Assembly (NCBI GenBank): GCA_029204225.1
Contig: CM055096.1
Location: 36,020,611-36,084,610 of the forward strand
Direction of reading: 5' to 3'
Source: Diphasiastrum complanatum
Taxonomy: Eukaryota > Streptophyta > Lycopodiopsida > Lycopodiales > Lycopodiaceae
DNA length: 64,000 bases
The notes under the pieces are model-generated. The model was not told the DNA's origin. It ran no database searches and saw only the letters and a program-made list of their open reading frames with translations. Of the stretch, positions 1 through 10,922 are shown one piece after another. Positions within the stretch are counted from its first letter, which is position 1. Each line of letters opens with the position of its first letter. The translations under genes were made by a program, and so were the position numbers.

Positions 1-1125
1 ATCCAGCCGGCGCCAAGTTCCTATGGCTGAAAACCTTTGATCGGTTCTAGAGGAGTCCAGAGAGCTCAGATCGATGTGCAATCACCTCACACGATCTAGG
101 CATGATTAAAGGAAGCCTGGGGATCAATAGAATCTAGAGAGAGAAAATGACTTTCTAGAAAGAAAAAATCCTAGAGAGATTGGGTAGAGTGCTTGGTATG
201 AGGGGGGGTGCCGAATCACACCAATATTATAGGGGAGTGCGGGTTGCAACTCAGGACGAGCTCCAACCAAGTCTCAGCCTCCCTTGCTGGAATGTTGTCA
301 TGGCTCTCGCCTTGGCATGCTAGCGCCTCGAAGACTAGGGTCGGTCACACACTTGAAATGTAACCTTCTCAGATTTATTAATAAAGTGGGATTTTCCTCA
401 AACTGACTCTGATTACCTTCTGGGTTTCAGTGTTCGGTAAAAGCGCCAGTTGTAAGGCCGCTTTCAAAATTTTTAACTTGGCACATAGCTGAGGGTCGTA
501 TCCCGGGACGCCAGCGGTATGCCGTCGGGACCATTCGGTCTGTGGCGCCAACGGTATGCTGTCGGAACCATTTGGTCCAGGAACTGGTTGTTTCCATATC
601 TGTCGCGGCTTGTGGTTCTGAGTGTTCCTTGCATGAACGTGAATGGGTTAAGTTCTTGGGGAACGGGCTCTAACCTGTCGGCTGAGTTGGATGGCTTGCT
701 TGGGTGGACATTACCTGTTTATGGCTGTCCAGTCTGGCGTGCCCGCCAAGTTGGCTTCCAGCGCTCGTGACGAAGCTTTCAGTTGGTTAAGTCTGATGTA
801 AGTCAGACCGCTTACTTGGAATGGATGTTACTCGTTTGTAACAAAGCTTCGAGTTGGTTAAGTTTGATGTATGTCGGCGGCTTGCTTGGAGGGAAGTCAC
901 CCACATCGGGACCCCCGATCTAGTATGGCGCCAGGTTGGATCGCAATGTTGGTTTTCGAAACTTCAAGTTGGTTATGTCTGATCGTTGTTGGTGAGTTGG
1001 CTGCTTGTATGTCAAGTGGGTTTGGATGGCAAGAGTTGAAGGCTGGGAAGCTAAGTCGTGGTTCCCGGCTCCCTTTGGGATGCCTGCGCTATAGGATCCC
1101 TCTCAAGTCACATCCCCCTTGAGAC
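1..1125 (+). repeat. R1 repeat family, single unit (LTR-like, unclassified)
   Basis: This stretch is repeated in opposite orientation at 59277-60650. Shared landmarks, in order, are the segment ending in GGTCACACACTTGAAATG (about 340-360), an AATAAA at 380-385, a GC-rich block with two near-identical units of about 36 bp (about 508-580), and a block in which variants of AAGTTGGTTAAGTCTGATGT recur (about 780-980). Short open frames here have no recognisable domain and are mirrored in the other copies, so I do not call them genes. The poly(A)-type signal would fit the R region of an LTR, but no TG...CA boundary, primer site or target duplication could be fixed. A long terminal repeat of an unidentified element is the best guess. 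Confidence 0.6.
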
Positions 1126-2145
1126 CGGACATAGGACCTTTGCCTAGCCGCGCCCACACAATTCCATAACAGAATTAGTCCACGGGAAATATCCATCCAA
1201 TCATCCGTGCTTTCACCATTAAACAGCACATTGCCTCAGTCACGCCCCACCAAATCTGGCCGATAGCCCTTATAACTAAACGATCGGCAGCTATCCCACA
1301 CCGGCAGCTAACCACCTGTGCTTTACACTCGAATTCGAACAGCATCTCTGTATCAATGGTTAATTCGTACATTTCGAATATGTCACCCCGCACCCCACAA
1401 GGCATAGACCGTGCTTTCACCTACCTAGGCAGCATTTTGCCTCATCTGTCCTACGTGCAGACAGCGCCAGGCCTGAACCACGAGAACTGACAGTGCTTAC
1501 ACCTCCTTAAGGGTAACACATTGACTCATCAAGTCCCTCGATTTGCCGACCACCCCGGACCGTGGATGCACTCGTGCTTACACGGTGGGCAGCACCTTGC
1601 ACAACAGATGTCCTGACAAATCCCAAAAAGTGGTCCTCCCTTGTGAGACTTGCGTAGCTGATCGGCTAGTCAGCTCTAATACCACATGTTGCACAGGCGC
1701 CTCAAAGGGCGTTGGGACTTGAGCGGTTTCTCCAACACACGCTTAAGTCTAACATTCATCCATCATACACTTACGTAAAAGCCCACTTAGAAAACATAAC
1801 AAGCTTATCCATTCAGACTTAAGAAAACTGGAATCCCAACCAACCCGAAAGCCAACTCAGAAGGCAAAGACAAGCCACACATGAAACCCAAGGCATAGTG
1901 GTCGCCAACTGACCAAATGGCATAGCGGCGAGCTACACGTCGGTGACGTGAACCCTTAGGCGCCGGCGATGCAAAAAGGTTGTAGTAAGGGTCCTTCTAC
2001 TTGGACCAGTCCCGGAGGCGAAACTGAAATGGTAATCATCCCCAAGAATCAACTTTATTATATCATGATTCTCCTTCAGTACCTGTCCAAAGAATTAAAC
2101 CAACTTAGTTAAATAAGAATTACCAACTTAGATAAAGAATAAAAC
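1126..2145. other. Unassigned sequence
   Basis: No gene, RNA or clear transposon domain is seen. Open frames are short and carry no recognisable motif. The left part is richer in GC than the rest of the region, like the neighbouring R1 repeat, so it may be unrecognised internal sequence of the same element. Confidence 0.4.
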
Positions 2146-3050
2146 TTAGTTAATAATGAGAATAATTATCTGAAAAACTGTCAAGCACCATATATCATTT
2201 TCGGACTGGACACTGAATATGAAGTCTCCTTGGTCCACTATTTGTGATAGTGCACCATTCATGAGAGTTATACTAATTCTCTCCATCTTTTGCCCTTTCA
2301 CAATCTCTGACTCGTCTAACTTAAGTACTATAATTATTTTACCATTCACCTTTTCTAAGGTTATCATAAAATGTGACCATGTATGTTAACAAGTGATTTA
2401 GATCAACAAAGAAGTTGTTTGATGAATTATATGATATTGATCTTCCATCAGTTTCATACACTTCCTCAATATGAAATGGGATACCAATGATTTTATGCAT
2501 ACCTATGTTTAATGTATTCCTCTCTGTCTTCAAGTGATATGACCTACGGATAGGGACTTTTTTAATTCGAACTTGCTTAAAAGCTTCTCTAATAAATTGA
2601 AATATTGTTGAATATACTTCTCTGCTAATACCAGCAAAACCACAGGCACCTTGAACTATAGTCTTATCTAAAAATTTTTGAATGTCCAGCATCAAAGACT
2701 CTACAATTTTGCACGGTACATTGGAACTCCTATTGTTCATCATGATACACTCAGTGGATCTACCTGTCAATATTGAGCCCAACGGCATTCCAATTGAAGT
2801 ATTGTCCTTAATATTCTGATGAGCTACTAATGCAGATCTACAAAAAAACCAAATAGTGAGCAGAACAACATAGTAGCTGAAATAAAACCATATGTCATTA
2901 ATCAAGTTACAAAAAATCAGAGTATGCTTACTTGAATGCTCGATTTCTTCTATTTTGATAACCTCCTTTTGAAAGAGTTTGACTAATCCTTGCAACTTTG
3001 ACGCTTTCACTTCTTGCTCCTAGCCTCCTTCTTCTTAGCCTCCTCCACAT
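2146..3050 (-). pseudogene. Broken gene of unknown family, left part
   Basis: On the minus strand an open stretch reads from about 3050 down to about 2380 once a GT-AG intron is removed. The intron donor is near 2935 (exon ...TTCAA, then GTAAGC) and the acceptor near 2838 (TTTTTTTGTAG, then ATCTGC). Removing it keeps the frame (AFK joined to SALVAHQNIKD). The second exon encodes about 150 residues without a stop, including GACGFAGISREVYSTIF and NTLNIGMHKIIGIPF. The frame is then lost near 2370, and a neighbouring frame continues (KVNGKIIIVLKLDESEI, GALSQIVDQGDFIFSVQSE) to a stop near 2146. I do not recognise the family. The splice signals and gene-like residue composition suggest a real host-gene fragment; the frameshift and the LTR at its upstream edge suggest that it is dead. 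Confidence 0.45.
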
Positions 3051-3907
3051 TGTTGAAAATTCCAGAATTCACATGTGTGGGGAATGTCCACAAGAGTGAC
3101 TGATCTTGATTAAGCTTTGTAATTGGCATAGTACCCTGATTCTAGATTGTTCAACAAGATCTAGTTCAAAAGATATGGCTAATTCACAATCTAGCATGCT
3201 AATCAATAGACTATGATAGCAATGAATCAAAAAATGATTAAAAGTACAAGATTACATTGTATAAGAATTAGCCTCAACACGAGTTAGAGAGAGAGAGCTA
3301 GAGAGATAACAAGAAAAAAACAGTTTAGATACAACCAAGCATGAGATAGCTACAAAACTTTGGTAGTACATGAGAATGATATGTACATATATAGGAGAGC
3401 CAAAATTTGTAGTATTCCTTGTATTCAATGCACATCCTACACCTATTCAAGTGCAAACAACTATTAACTTGACACCTAACTACTAGCATGCATAGGTTGC
3501 ACCTAACTTCTACCTACTTTCTCCAAATGGCAATTTCTCAACTAGCCATGTACAAATCTACATGCATGTGTCCATTAGAGTGATTGCATGCTTTGCATGT
3601 CACTATGGAAACTTAGGACATTATGAATTTATTGTGGATCGAGTTTCTACAAGGTCATAATTGACCAATTCCATGTGAATCTCTTTATGCATGTCAAACT
3701 AGACATTGTCAACATTATTGCATATCGTACTAGACCAACTAGACTTAATGCATGTCACTGGAATTTGATCTACCTAACCCAAACTCGCCCTATTCTACAA
3801 GGATATGTGCTCAATTCACATACCTTGGATATGTACAAAATATTTACATGGGTAGGATCCCCCAAACATTAACAACAGATGATAGATATGTTTTACAATT
3901 TTTAACA
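3051..3907 (-). repeat. Solo LTR (copia-like)
   Basis: The 857-bp block begins TGTTGAAAATT and ends AATTTTTAACA, an imperfect terminal inverted repeat of the same TGTTAAAAAT type seen at the LTR ends of elements B and C. The flanking 5-mers are CACAT (3046-3050) and CATAT (3908-3912), which match at four of five bases, as expected for a slightly aged target duplication. No primer site, polypurine tract or coding sequence adjoins either end, so it looks like a solo LTR left by LTR-LTR recombination. A TATATATG stretch at about 3385-3395 fits a promoter read on the minus strand. It contains CACATGTGTG near its left end, one base away from the CACACGTGTG motif of other LTRs here. Confidence 0.65.
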
Positions 3908-4190
3908 CATATCCTTCAGTAATTATAAGTTTTCCAAATAGATTGTAAGATTGATTGCATTTGATCTAGTTTTGATTTGATATCGAACATTATCTTCTGT
4001 CATGATTCATTATTTCTTTTAAGTTGTTCATTTTCCTCTAAAGTCTTTTGGACATGACAGTCTCTTTTTTGATAAAAAGAGGATATGCATATCAACTCGC
4101 ATTCTAAAAAGTGAATTTTTCTCATAGAAAACTGAAGTTTTGCAATCTCTCACAATATCCTAGTAATCCAGTATGCCCATTGCATATCCA
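3908..4190 (-). pseudogene. Broken gene of unknown family, right part (coiled-coil-like)
   Basis: Read on the minus strand, one frame gives a charged, helix-forming stretch with QKRDCHVQKTLEENEQLKRN, a stop, and then FDIKSKLDQMQSILQSIW. This lies immediately upstream of the solo LTR. Across the LTR the strand resumes with a Lys/Glu-rich stretch (EEAKKKEARSK) in one frame. The simplest reading is that both sides belonged to one host gene with a coiled coil, later split by the LTR insertion. No family is recognised. The right-hand border with copia element A is not sharp. Confidence 0.35.
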
Positions 4191-4195
4191 TGTAA

Positions 4196-6043
4196 CTAGA
4201 TGTCAAGATTAGCACTTAACCTCATAGCTTTAGCACTTTCACATAAAGTCCTATTCTTCCTTTCAGCCACTCCATTTTGTTGTGGGGTCCTTGATGTTGT
4301 ATACTCCCTCTTGATCTCATGCTCATCACAAAAGGCCTTGAACTTGTTAGATATGTACTCACCGCCATTGTCACCTCTCAAGCACTTGATCTTTGTGAAA
4401 AATTGGTTCTCCCTTGCATTCTTGAACTTGACAAAGACATCATACACTTCATCCTTGCTCTTTAGTAGATAGATCCAACAAAATCTACTAAAATCATGAA
4501 TGAATGTTACATCTTAGCTCCATTATTGCTAATTGTAGTAAATCCATGAATATCCGAATGTACAAGTTGAAAAGGCTTTGTAGATCTAGAAATAGATCTA
4601 GTATAAGGTAGTCTATGTGACTTAGACAAAGCACAAGACTCACAAACATGCTTGTCATTACTTAAGAAACTTGGAAGACCAATCACAACCTTCTTCCTTG
4701 CCATTACCTCCAATGACTTGAAGTTGAGGTGTCCCCACCTCTTGAATAGAAATTTGCTCCCTTGCAACACATCCAACTTGGTTAGCAATAACACAAGCAC
4801 CAAGTTTGAACAACTTCCCTTGCCTTTTACCTTTTCCAATCAAGACATCCTTCCTTTTGATCAAACAAGCATCTCCATCAAACTCCACCTTGAGGCCCTT
4901 ACTTAGCATTTGACTCACACTAAGCAAATTCTTGGTAATAGATGGAATAAACAAGACATCCTCCAAATGAACATTCCTATTTGTAGATAGAGAAATAGGA
5001 ATTGTGCCAATCTCTTTGATTGAACACTCACCATCATTGGTCGTGTAGATCACCCTCTTGTCATCTCCATATGCCAACAAAGAAGTGAAGTACTCTTTGT
5101 GAAAGGTCATGTGTGAACTTGCTCCACTATCAATCCACCAAGGATTTAGATCTCCATCATTAGCAAGCATACATGAGGACCTCACAAAAGCATCATCATT
5201 TGCATCTTGAACATCCAAACCATCCTCATCAAGAGTAAGATTACTTTGCTTGTCTCCTTGATCTCTCTTTTTCTTGTAGCACTCACTTGCAAAGTGTCCT
5301 TTGATGCTACAATAGAAGCACTTGAGCTTTGATCTGTCCTTCTTTTTGCCACTTGAAGAAGCATCCACTTGATCTTGCCCTTTAGACCACTTACTTTTGG
5401 TTTTGCCCTTGAATTTGTCCTTTGTGAACATAACATCCTCTTGAAGTGTCGATGTAGATCCACCTCTTGCTTGAAGCCTATATTCCTCATTGATCAAGAT
5501 CTCTTGAAGATCCGTCAAACTTGGAAAAGTATTTTGAATAGCAATACTTTGAACAATGTTAGCATGAGCATCCAACAAGCCATTAAGAATCACTTAAATA
5601 AGCTCTCCTTCCTTAATGCTTTCATCTATGCAAGCTAACTCATCATTCAATGCTTTCATTCTCAAAACAAAAGTACTTGGACTTTCTTCATTCTTTTGCA
5701 AACAAGAAAAGATTTGCCCTCTTAGAATCAACACTCTAGAAGTAGACTTGGATTCATAAATCTTCCTCAATGAATTCCAAGCTTCCAAAGATGATGTGCA
5801 TTTACCAACTTCTTTGAGAAGTTCATTGGTAACATTCATCTTTATCATGTGTAGAGCCTTCTTGGCCCTCTTGTCATACCTCAATTGATCTTGTTGTGTT
5901 GTTGTTATCTCCTCCAAACCTACAACAATATCCAAAACATCATTTATCTCAAGAAGTGACTCCATCCTCACTTTCCACAATGAATAGTTACTTGAGGTAA
6001 GCCTATCATTGGCTTCCAACATGACTCCAATTGAGGTTGCCAT
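4196..6043 (-). pseudogene. Copia A gag-protease-integrase remnant
   Basis: Starting at ATG 6043, gag has the usual copia opening (SNYSLWKVRMESLL). The frame stops at 5594-5596 with TAA after GELI, where the related element B reads ELVQVILNG, so this is most simply a CAA to TAA change. It then continues in the same frame through a zinc knuckle (CFYCSIKGHFASEC, about 5320-5280) and an intact protease signature WWIDSGASSHM (about 5140-5107). A frameshift near 4740 falls in the pre-integrase zinc-finger region (HLNFKSLEVM). A further break near 4500 precedes the integrase core, which still shows RGDNGGEY and TPQQNGVAERKNRTL. Coding similarity ends at 4196. It cannot make a working polyprotein. 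Confidence 0.9.
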
Positions 6044-6631
6044 GTAGCAATGACCTGATCTTCTCTTTCAACCTGCTTCAATGCACAAAGCACTCCTTTG
6101 AACAACAACAGATGCTTTCAAAAGAAATCACCAAGATTTGAAACTATCTCACAAATTCTCTTCTAGCACTTATCCAAGCAAATCAACACATAGAATCATG
6201 GAATCTTGATCAACCTATGATCTATCCTCAATCTAATGACTTTTGCCACTTTCTAAGATTGAAACATGCTCAAATGAAGTCCAGCAACCTCACTATCTAG
6301 AGATCCAATCAAAATTAGGGTTTTGACAAAATCACAAAAAATTGACTATTCCAAATCTACATGCAAATGCTGAAAATTTGATATGCAATCTATAAGCCAG
6401 CACTTAGGCTGAACCAATGATCCAAAAATCGGCCAAATCCAGTATGTGAATTCAAAAATAGGAATTGAACAAGTATATTGACCTATTTAGCGTTTTGATC
6501 TACAAAAGATCCAATCTACAAAAGCAAAAAATCCGATTTTGGTGTAGAATCCTCTCTAGCATGCCCTAGACTTGATATCTTTACCAAATCATTGATAGAT
6601 CTGATTTCCTCCTTCATAACCTGAAACACAA

Positions 6632-6642
6632 GCTCTGATACA
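6632..6642 (-). promoter_or_regulatory. Primer-binding site of copia A (tRNA-iMet type, one base short)
   Basis: The minus strand reads TGTATCAGAGC directly after the LTR end. The usual plant copia site is TGGTATCAGAGC, as in elements B and C, so one G is missing. Confidence 0.75.
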
Positions 6643-7283
6643 TGTGAAAGATTTCAGATCCTTAAGATCCAATCTACTTGAATGATCTTTGGTTAGAAAG
6701 AAAAATACACTACCAATCTCACCAATGTAGAAAAATCAGCATCTACACACAAATTGAGATGCAAACACCAATAGAACTTGATCGAACTTGAATGAAATGA
6801 TTATGTACTATTGTTGTCCGTACAAAACCAGCAAGCTACTACATTTCACACGTGTGGATCCAGAAATAACAAATATAGATTATTCTACACATAATTGCAA
6901 GCAATCACCAAGATAGTGCACCAATGGATAGTAGAACCCAAGAGAACCATGTATAAGCATGAAATGAGATACAGAAGAGAGAAGATCACTCTCTCCATGA
7001 GTTACATCCTTTTATAACAGGTCCAATTTGGCCACTTGGCTTTCCCACCGAAATGCTAACCCTACTAATTTTGGGCCTAGATTCAATGTACCCAACTATT
7101 CAAATTAAATCTACTCAAACTCACATTCTAACTTTTCCACACTTTCAAAAAGTGTTTATTCAAATAAAATTTAGACTAATGAACTTTGAAAAGTCAACCA
7201 TTAAGTCTAAAACAAGTTTTGGCCTCAATATGCCAAATATGGAAATATTGCAAAATGTGATGAAACTAGTTGAATCTTTCACA
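6643..7283 (-). repeat. 5' LTR of copia A
   Basis: The 641-bp LTR starts TGTGAAAGATT and ends AATCTTTCACA on the minus strand, an 11-bp perfect terminal inverted repeat. It has a TATA-like TATAAAAGG (about 7008-7016, minus strand) and one CACACGTGTG palindrome (CACGTG core at 6849-6854). Confidence 0.85.
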
Positions 7284-7650
7284 TTTATCACTATGTTGCT
7301 GCAAGAAGATAATAGAAGAAGTCAAGACACTTCGTCGGCTTCCTCCTCTCAGGTTCTATATGTCAACAAAGGCTCTAAGCGACAGAAGCAGAAAAGCTCC
7401 AAGAAGGCTGCAACGAATCAGAAGCCGACTCAAAGTCAAAAACAATCATCGAATCCATAGTCAAAGAAGATGTTTTGCAGGTATTGCAAGCGCAATAACC
7501 ATGAGATCAAGGATTGCCAAATTCTCCAAGCGAAGAATGCAGCCAAGCAACCTGATCAACAAGCAAACACGGTCTCATCATCTCCCCAGGGCGAAGTGGA
7601 CAAAGGTGCATTTAATCCCTAGCAAATTCCCTTATAGACCAGCATAAAAC
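7284..7650 (+). pseudogene. Copia gag C-terminal fragment (lineage E)
   Basis: The frame opens abruptly at the LTR edge of element A. It encodes the gag tail MLLQEDNRRSQ, a Lys/Gln-rich linker, then after a TAG at 7458-7460 a zinc knuckle read as CRYCKRNNHEIKDC (about 7473-7514). The same order (MLLQQET, Gln/Lys-rich linker) is seen in element E at about 32085-32320, so both belong to one lineage. The missing N-terminal part should lie on the far side of element A but is not there. Confidence 0.75.
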
Positions 7651-9622
7651 TGTTCTACCAAATTTACATTATTCTTGGTCCTTATTGATCCCCAAAACAA
7701 GAAATGCTCCTCAATTGACAGATTCACAAAATCTTCAACTAAAAGTGAAGGGTATAGTGATCTTAACAATCGACTGATTTCAACTCAGTACGATCATTCA
7801 CTTTATAAGTCATTTCTGTTTGATCAATAACCAAAGAATTGGAACAAATCAAAAACGTCCATGGTTTCTTCAAATTTTACGTAAACTGGGATTTTCAAAT
7901 TCCATTCAATATGGACCTAAATTGTGAAAATCGACCAAACATCGACTTGACAGTTTCACAGTTACCATCTCATATTGGAACGATTTTGAAACATCCAGCA
8001 TGCATCTTATATGACATCCAGTGATTTCAATAAAAATCAATTTTTACGTAAATTCCAGGAAACTGGGAAATTAGTACTGGGATTCACAAAAACAGTTCGA
8101 AATGGATCAACTGTGAAAATCGATTAAAATGATTGATTCATCAAATTCACAAGCACTGTCACATATCAATTCGACATGCACTGATTTTTTTTAAAAAAAC
8201 GAAAAAAATCCCATAATTAGCCTAGCCACTAGGAAATTTGCTTTTTGATCTAGAATTGCCAAAAATAGCTTCATGCAAGAAATCTTCTGATCAATCTACT
8301 GATTACACATGCAACATGCATCCATGCATGCATACAGGTTATCCATACATTTTTCGTCAACAGACAAGCACTACACTGAGTTACAAGCATGCATGCATCA
8401 GAACATTTCGAAAATTTTGCAAATTTTAGTTCAAAAATTGCCAAACTTCCGACAGCCATAACTTTCTCTACAGGACACCAAATTGGTCGCTGTAAAGCAC
8501 AGTACGGAGGGAGAGCTGGTCTAAAAGGAACTTGACACATCACCCTGAACCCCTGGCTTCACATGTGCGAGCAATAAATGCATGAAAAACAGGTAGGAGG
8601 GCTCACTTTTGTGGAGACGAATCTTCAAAAAACACATCCCAGCCCAAAAAGCCTTGGATCAGAGGTTACAAGAACTCTACTAAGGTTCATTAGAGAGGCA
8701 TAGAAGCTTCTAACAGGTCCAGCAAGCAATCATAAGCTCAGACCATGCATTTCAACAAACAAAACCTCAACATGATGGTGTCTAATGCTCACCTATCCAA
8801 ATTGGATTCATGATGGCTCAAAAAAGACGCAATTCATCATATCTTTAAGCTTGTCACAAGAACCAACAGGTTCAGACCCCCAATTGAGAGGTATTCATGC
8901 TCAAAAATCATCAAAAATACACTAATTTTTGGTGTTTTGAGCCCCCAAATGGTGTCTAATCCCTTCCAAAATTCATGACAGCTCAGGGACAGCTTCATTA
9001 CATCTCTGAAAACGTTCATACCAAGTCTTGGCTGAGAATTTTGAGATCTACCCCAAAATTAGTCCAAAAAACATAAAAAAAAACCTTGGTTTTTGACCAA
9101 TTTTGACCAAAATTTGTGGAAAAAGTCCACAAATTCGTGCAATCAGATCCAAATCCCTGTAAATCCATTGCATGAAAGCACTAAAAGTTCTTATTCTAGT
9201 CAAACATGGTTTCTATTGCCCATTTATGGTCCAAAAACCCCAATTTTTGGTCCAAAATCACTATCTAATCCACCTTTTGACTATTCCAACATCAAGCAAT
9301 CATTAGATCCAATCAATAATGACTGTAAAACAGCAAGTACAATCTGGAAAACGTACTACACCAGTACCTATGATCAGTTTCAAGCAAAAAACTTCAATTC
9401 TAGGTGAAAAATCCACTAAAATCATCAAAAATCCATAGATTTCCACCAAAAACTATGGAGAAACCCCATAATTATGACTTTAGGCTGAAATTACACCAAA
9501 TTTAGAGAAGCCACCTACTTGGAGATCAATTCCACCACCTGGAAGTAACATGCAAGGAGAAATCCACAAAAAATGAGAAAATACAAGAAGTAGCTCCACC
9601 TTCCGATTGATGCAAATCCATA
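7651..9622. other. AT-rich non-coding sequence, probable gypsy leader
   Basis: No coding frame is supported. The style (repeated CCAAAAAT and TTGACCAATTTTGACC-type stretches) resembles the untranslated leader of gypsy G1 at 12265-12955. It lies on the internal side of a minus-strand gypsy primer site at 9623, so much of it may be leader of that remnant (G3). A CATGCATGCAT cluster occurs near 8310-8340 and 8388-8397. Confidence 0.4.
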
Positions 9623-9820
9623 GCTCTAATACCACTATAAGAATCACCAAATGAAGATCTGACTAGATCCTGTTGCAAAACAACCAAAAGGACACCTGTG
9701 GAGCAAAACCATCCATCCAAACCTAGATCCCTCCTGGAGTTTCCTCCTGGACCTAGCCCCCAAGCCATAGTGAAGAACCGAAGAAAGAGGAGATTTAAAC
9801 TTTGAAGTCGTTCACAAAGA
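9623..9820 (-). mobile_element. Gypsy remnant G3: LTR 3' part plus primer site
   Basis: On the minus strand the LTR ends ...GATTCTTATA at 9636, followed after one base by TGGTATTAGAGC (9634-9623), a primer site with one change from TGGTATCAGAGC. The last roughly 160 bp of this LTR closely match the plus-strand LTR end at about 24880-25016 (G2). The two share GGATCTAGGTTTGGATGG and the stretch around GCAACAGGATCTAGTCAGA. Similarity fades beyond about 9820, so the LTR is truncated. Confidence 0.75.
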
Positions 9821-10419
9821 AGCATCAAATATCTCATTAACAACCAAACCTTAACGATCAAATAGTGAAACTATTAAGTAAATATGATTTTTAGTTTGTT
9901 GTTCATAAATCCCAAGCATCTCCTATTCTACTAGACCCCTTATTGTATGAAAAATTAGATTTAGCTCAACTTCCAGAAATGTTCTTTCACATGATCCATT
10001 CAAAAACATCATCTTTATGGGTTGAGTAAACATACTCGATTTACAATGGGGATGTCAATTGATCTCTACATGATATGATTCGAAAGGGTGGAAATGAAAA
10101 GTTAATATCATTGAGACAATGAAAAGCATTACCATGGCTTTGATCAATTTCAATGACATCGATGCTTGTGCTTCATCACAGCTACCTAGTATGATCCTCC
10201 CATACTTGGTTAGATAAGACACCTATTGAAGTCGGTTTGAATTCAATAGATGTAGTTGCATGCTTGTCCCTGTCACGACGAAGTTTCTCCGACATAGCAT
10301 CAAAGCAAGACTAGAGCTTACAGTATCAGAACGATTGTTCTGATACAAAGTAGACACTTACTATAATTGTTTCAAGTCATATAATCTACTATCTACATAT
10401 ACTCATCCTGAACTTCCCA
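9821..10419. other. Probable LTR end/leader of a copia gag fragment, with hairpin
   Basis: No gene is seen. About 80 bp at 10224-10310 resemble 35105-35185 (both contain GATGTAGTTGCATGC-type sequence and end near a CGACA/CGACAG), which may be the end of a shared LTR family. A perfect hairpin at 10323-10346 has 10-bp arms GTATCAGAAC and GTTCTGATAC around a GATT loop. Confidence 0.35.
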
Positions 10420-10820
10420 ATGGATTCACAATCACAGCCTGCTCTAATGGTTGACAAACTCGATGGTTCAAATTACCACTTGTGGAAATTCAAGATGAGA
10501 GTAGTACTGATGGCCAAGGAATTGTGAGAAATAGTCGCTGGAACCGAACTACTTCCCAATGTCGATGAGCAAGCCATTTCCAAGTGGAAGCTTAGGGATG
10601 GCAAGGCTTTTGCCTTGATCACCCTTAACATCTCCGGCACACAGATTGGCCACATCAGACAAGCCCAATCTTAGAAAGAATCTTGGGATATATTGAGCAC
10701 ACTTTACGAAGTGAGAGATGTCACTTCAAAGCTGCATCTGAGGAGAAATTTTTTTTCTCTTAGAATGTCAGAAGGTAATTATGTTCAGAATCACATCAAT
10801 CGATTCAAGACTCTAAACTT
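10420..10820 (+). pseudogene. Copia gag N-terminal fragment (lineage E)
   Basis: From ATG 10420 the frame reads a typical copia gag opening with KLDGSNYHLWKFKMRVVL, then after a TGA (10525-10527, probably from TGG) EIVAGTELLP, and after a TAG near 10674 KESWDILSTLYEVRD. It fades after NHINRFKTLNL at about 10820. There are two in-frame stops and no downstream domains. Gypsy G1 begins 100 bp further on. It could be the 5' part of the same lineage as the gag pieces at 7284 and 31956; whether it was physically one element with either cannot be decided here. Confidence 0.75.
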
Positions 10821-10922
10821 ACAAAGTTGGGTCCAAAGTGAAACTCATCATGTACTTTTTTAGGACCCTTGGATGGACCCAAAGTGAACGGTGTGGATTA
10901 GAGTCCATATTATTAGGAGTAA

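Larger units (their letters stand above)
4196..7283 (-). mobile_element. Ty1/copia element A, 3'-truncated
   Basis: The element reads right to left: 5' LTR (7283-6643), primer site (6642-6632), a leader of about 590 bp, then gag, protease and part of integrase down to 4196. Reverse transcriptase, RNase H and the 3' LTR are missing. Its right end abuts a copia gag fragment of another lineage at 7284 whose frame is cut at the LTR edge, so A probably inserted into that older element. The next five bases, TTTAT (7284-7288), would be one copy of the target duplication; the partner is lost with the 3' half. Loss of both the 3' half and the partner flank points to a later deletion. Confidence 0.85.

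Noticed and set aside
519..1122. Two 83-codon plus-strand frames and their mirror frames at 59871-60540
   Set aside because: They recur with changes in each R1 repeat copy, carry no motif, and are better explained as non-coding LTR-like repeat.
1175..1420. Weak likeness between this antisense frame and one at 51611-51892 (both contain LMVKA(R/M) near the end)
   Set aside because: Only about 35 bp are similar; too little to call a shared repeat or gene.
9526..9861. A 111-codon minus-strand frame, also seen in part at 24752-25027 on the plus strand
   Set aside because: It is the translation of a gypsy LTR end and primer site shared by G3 and G2, not a protein gene.
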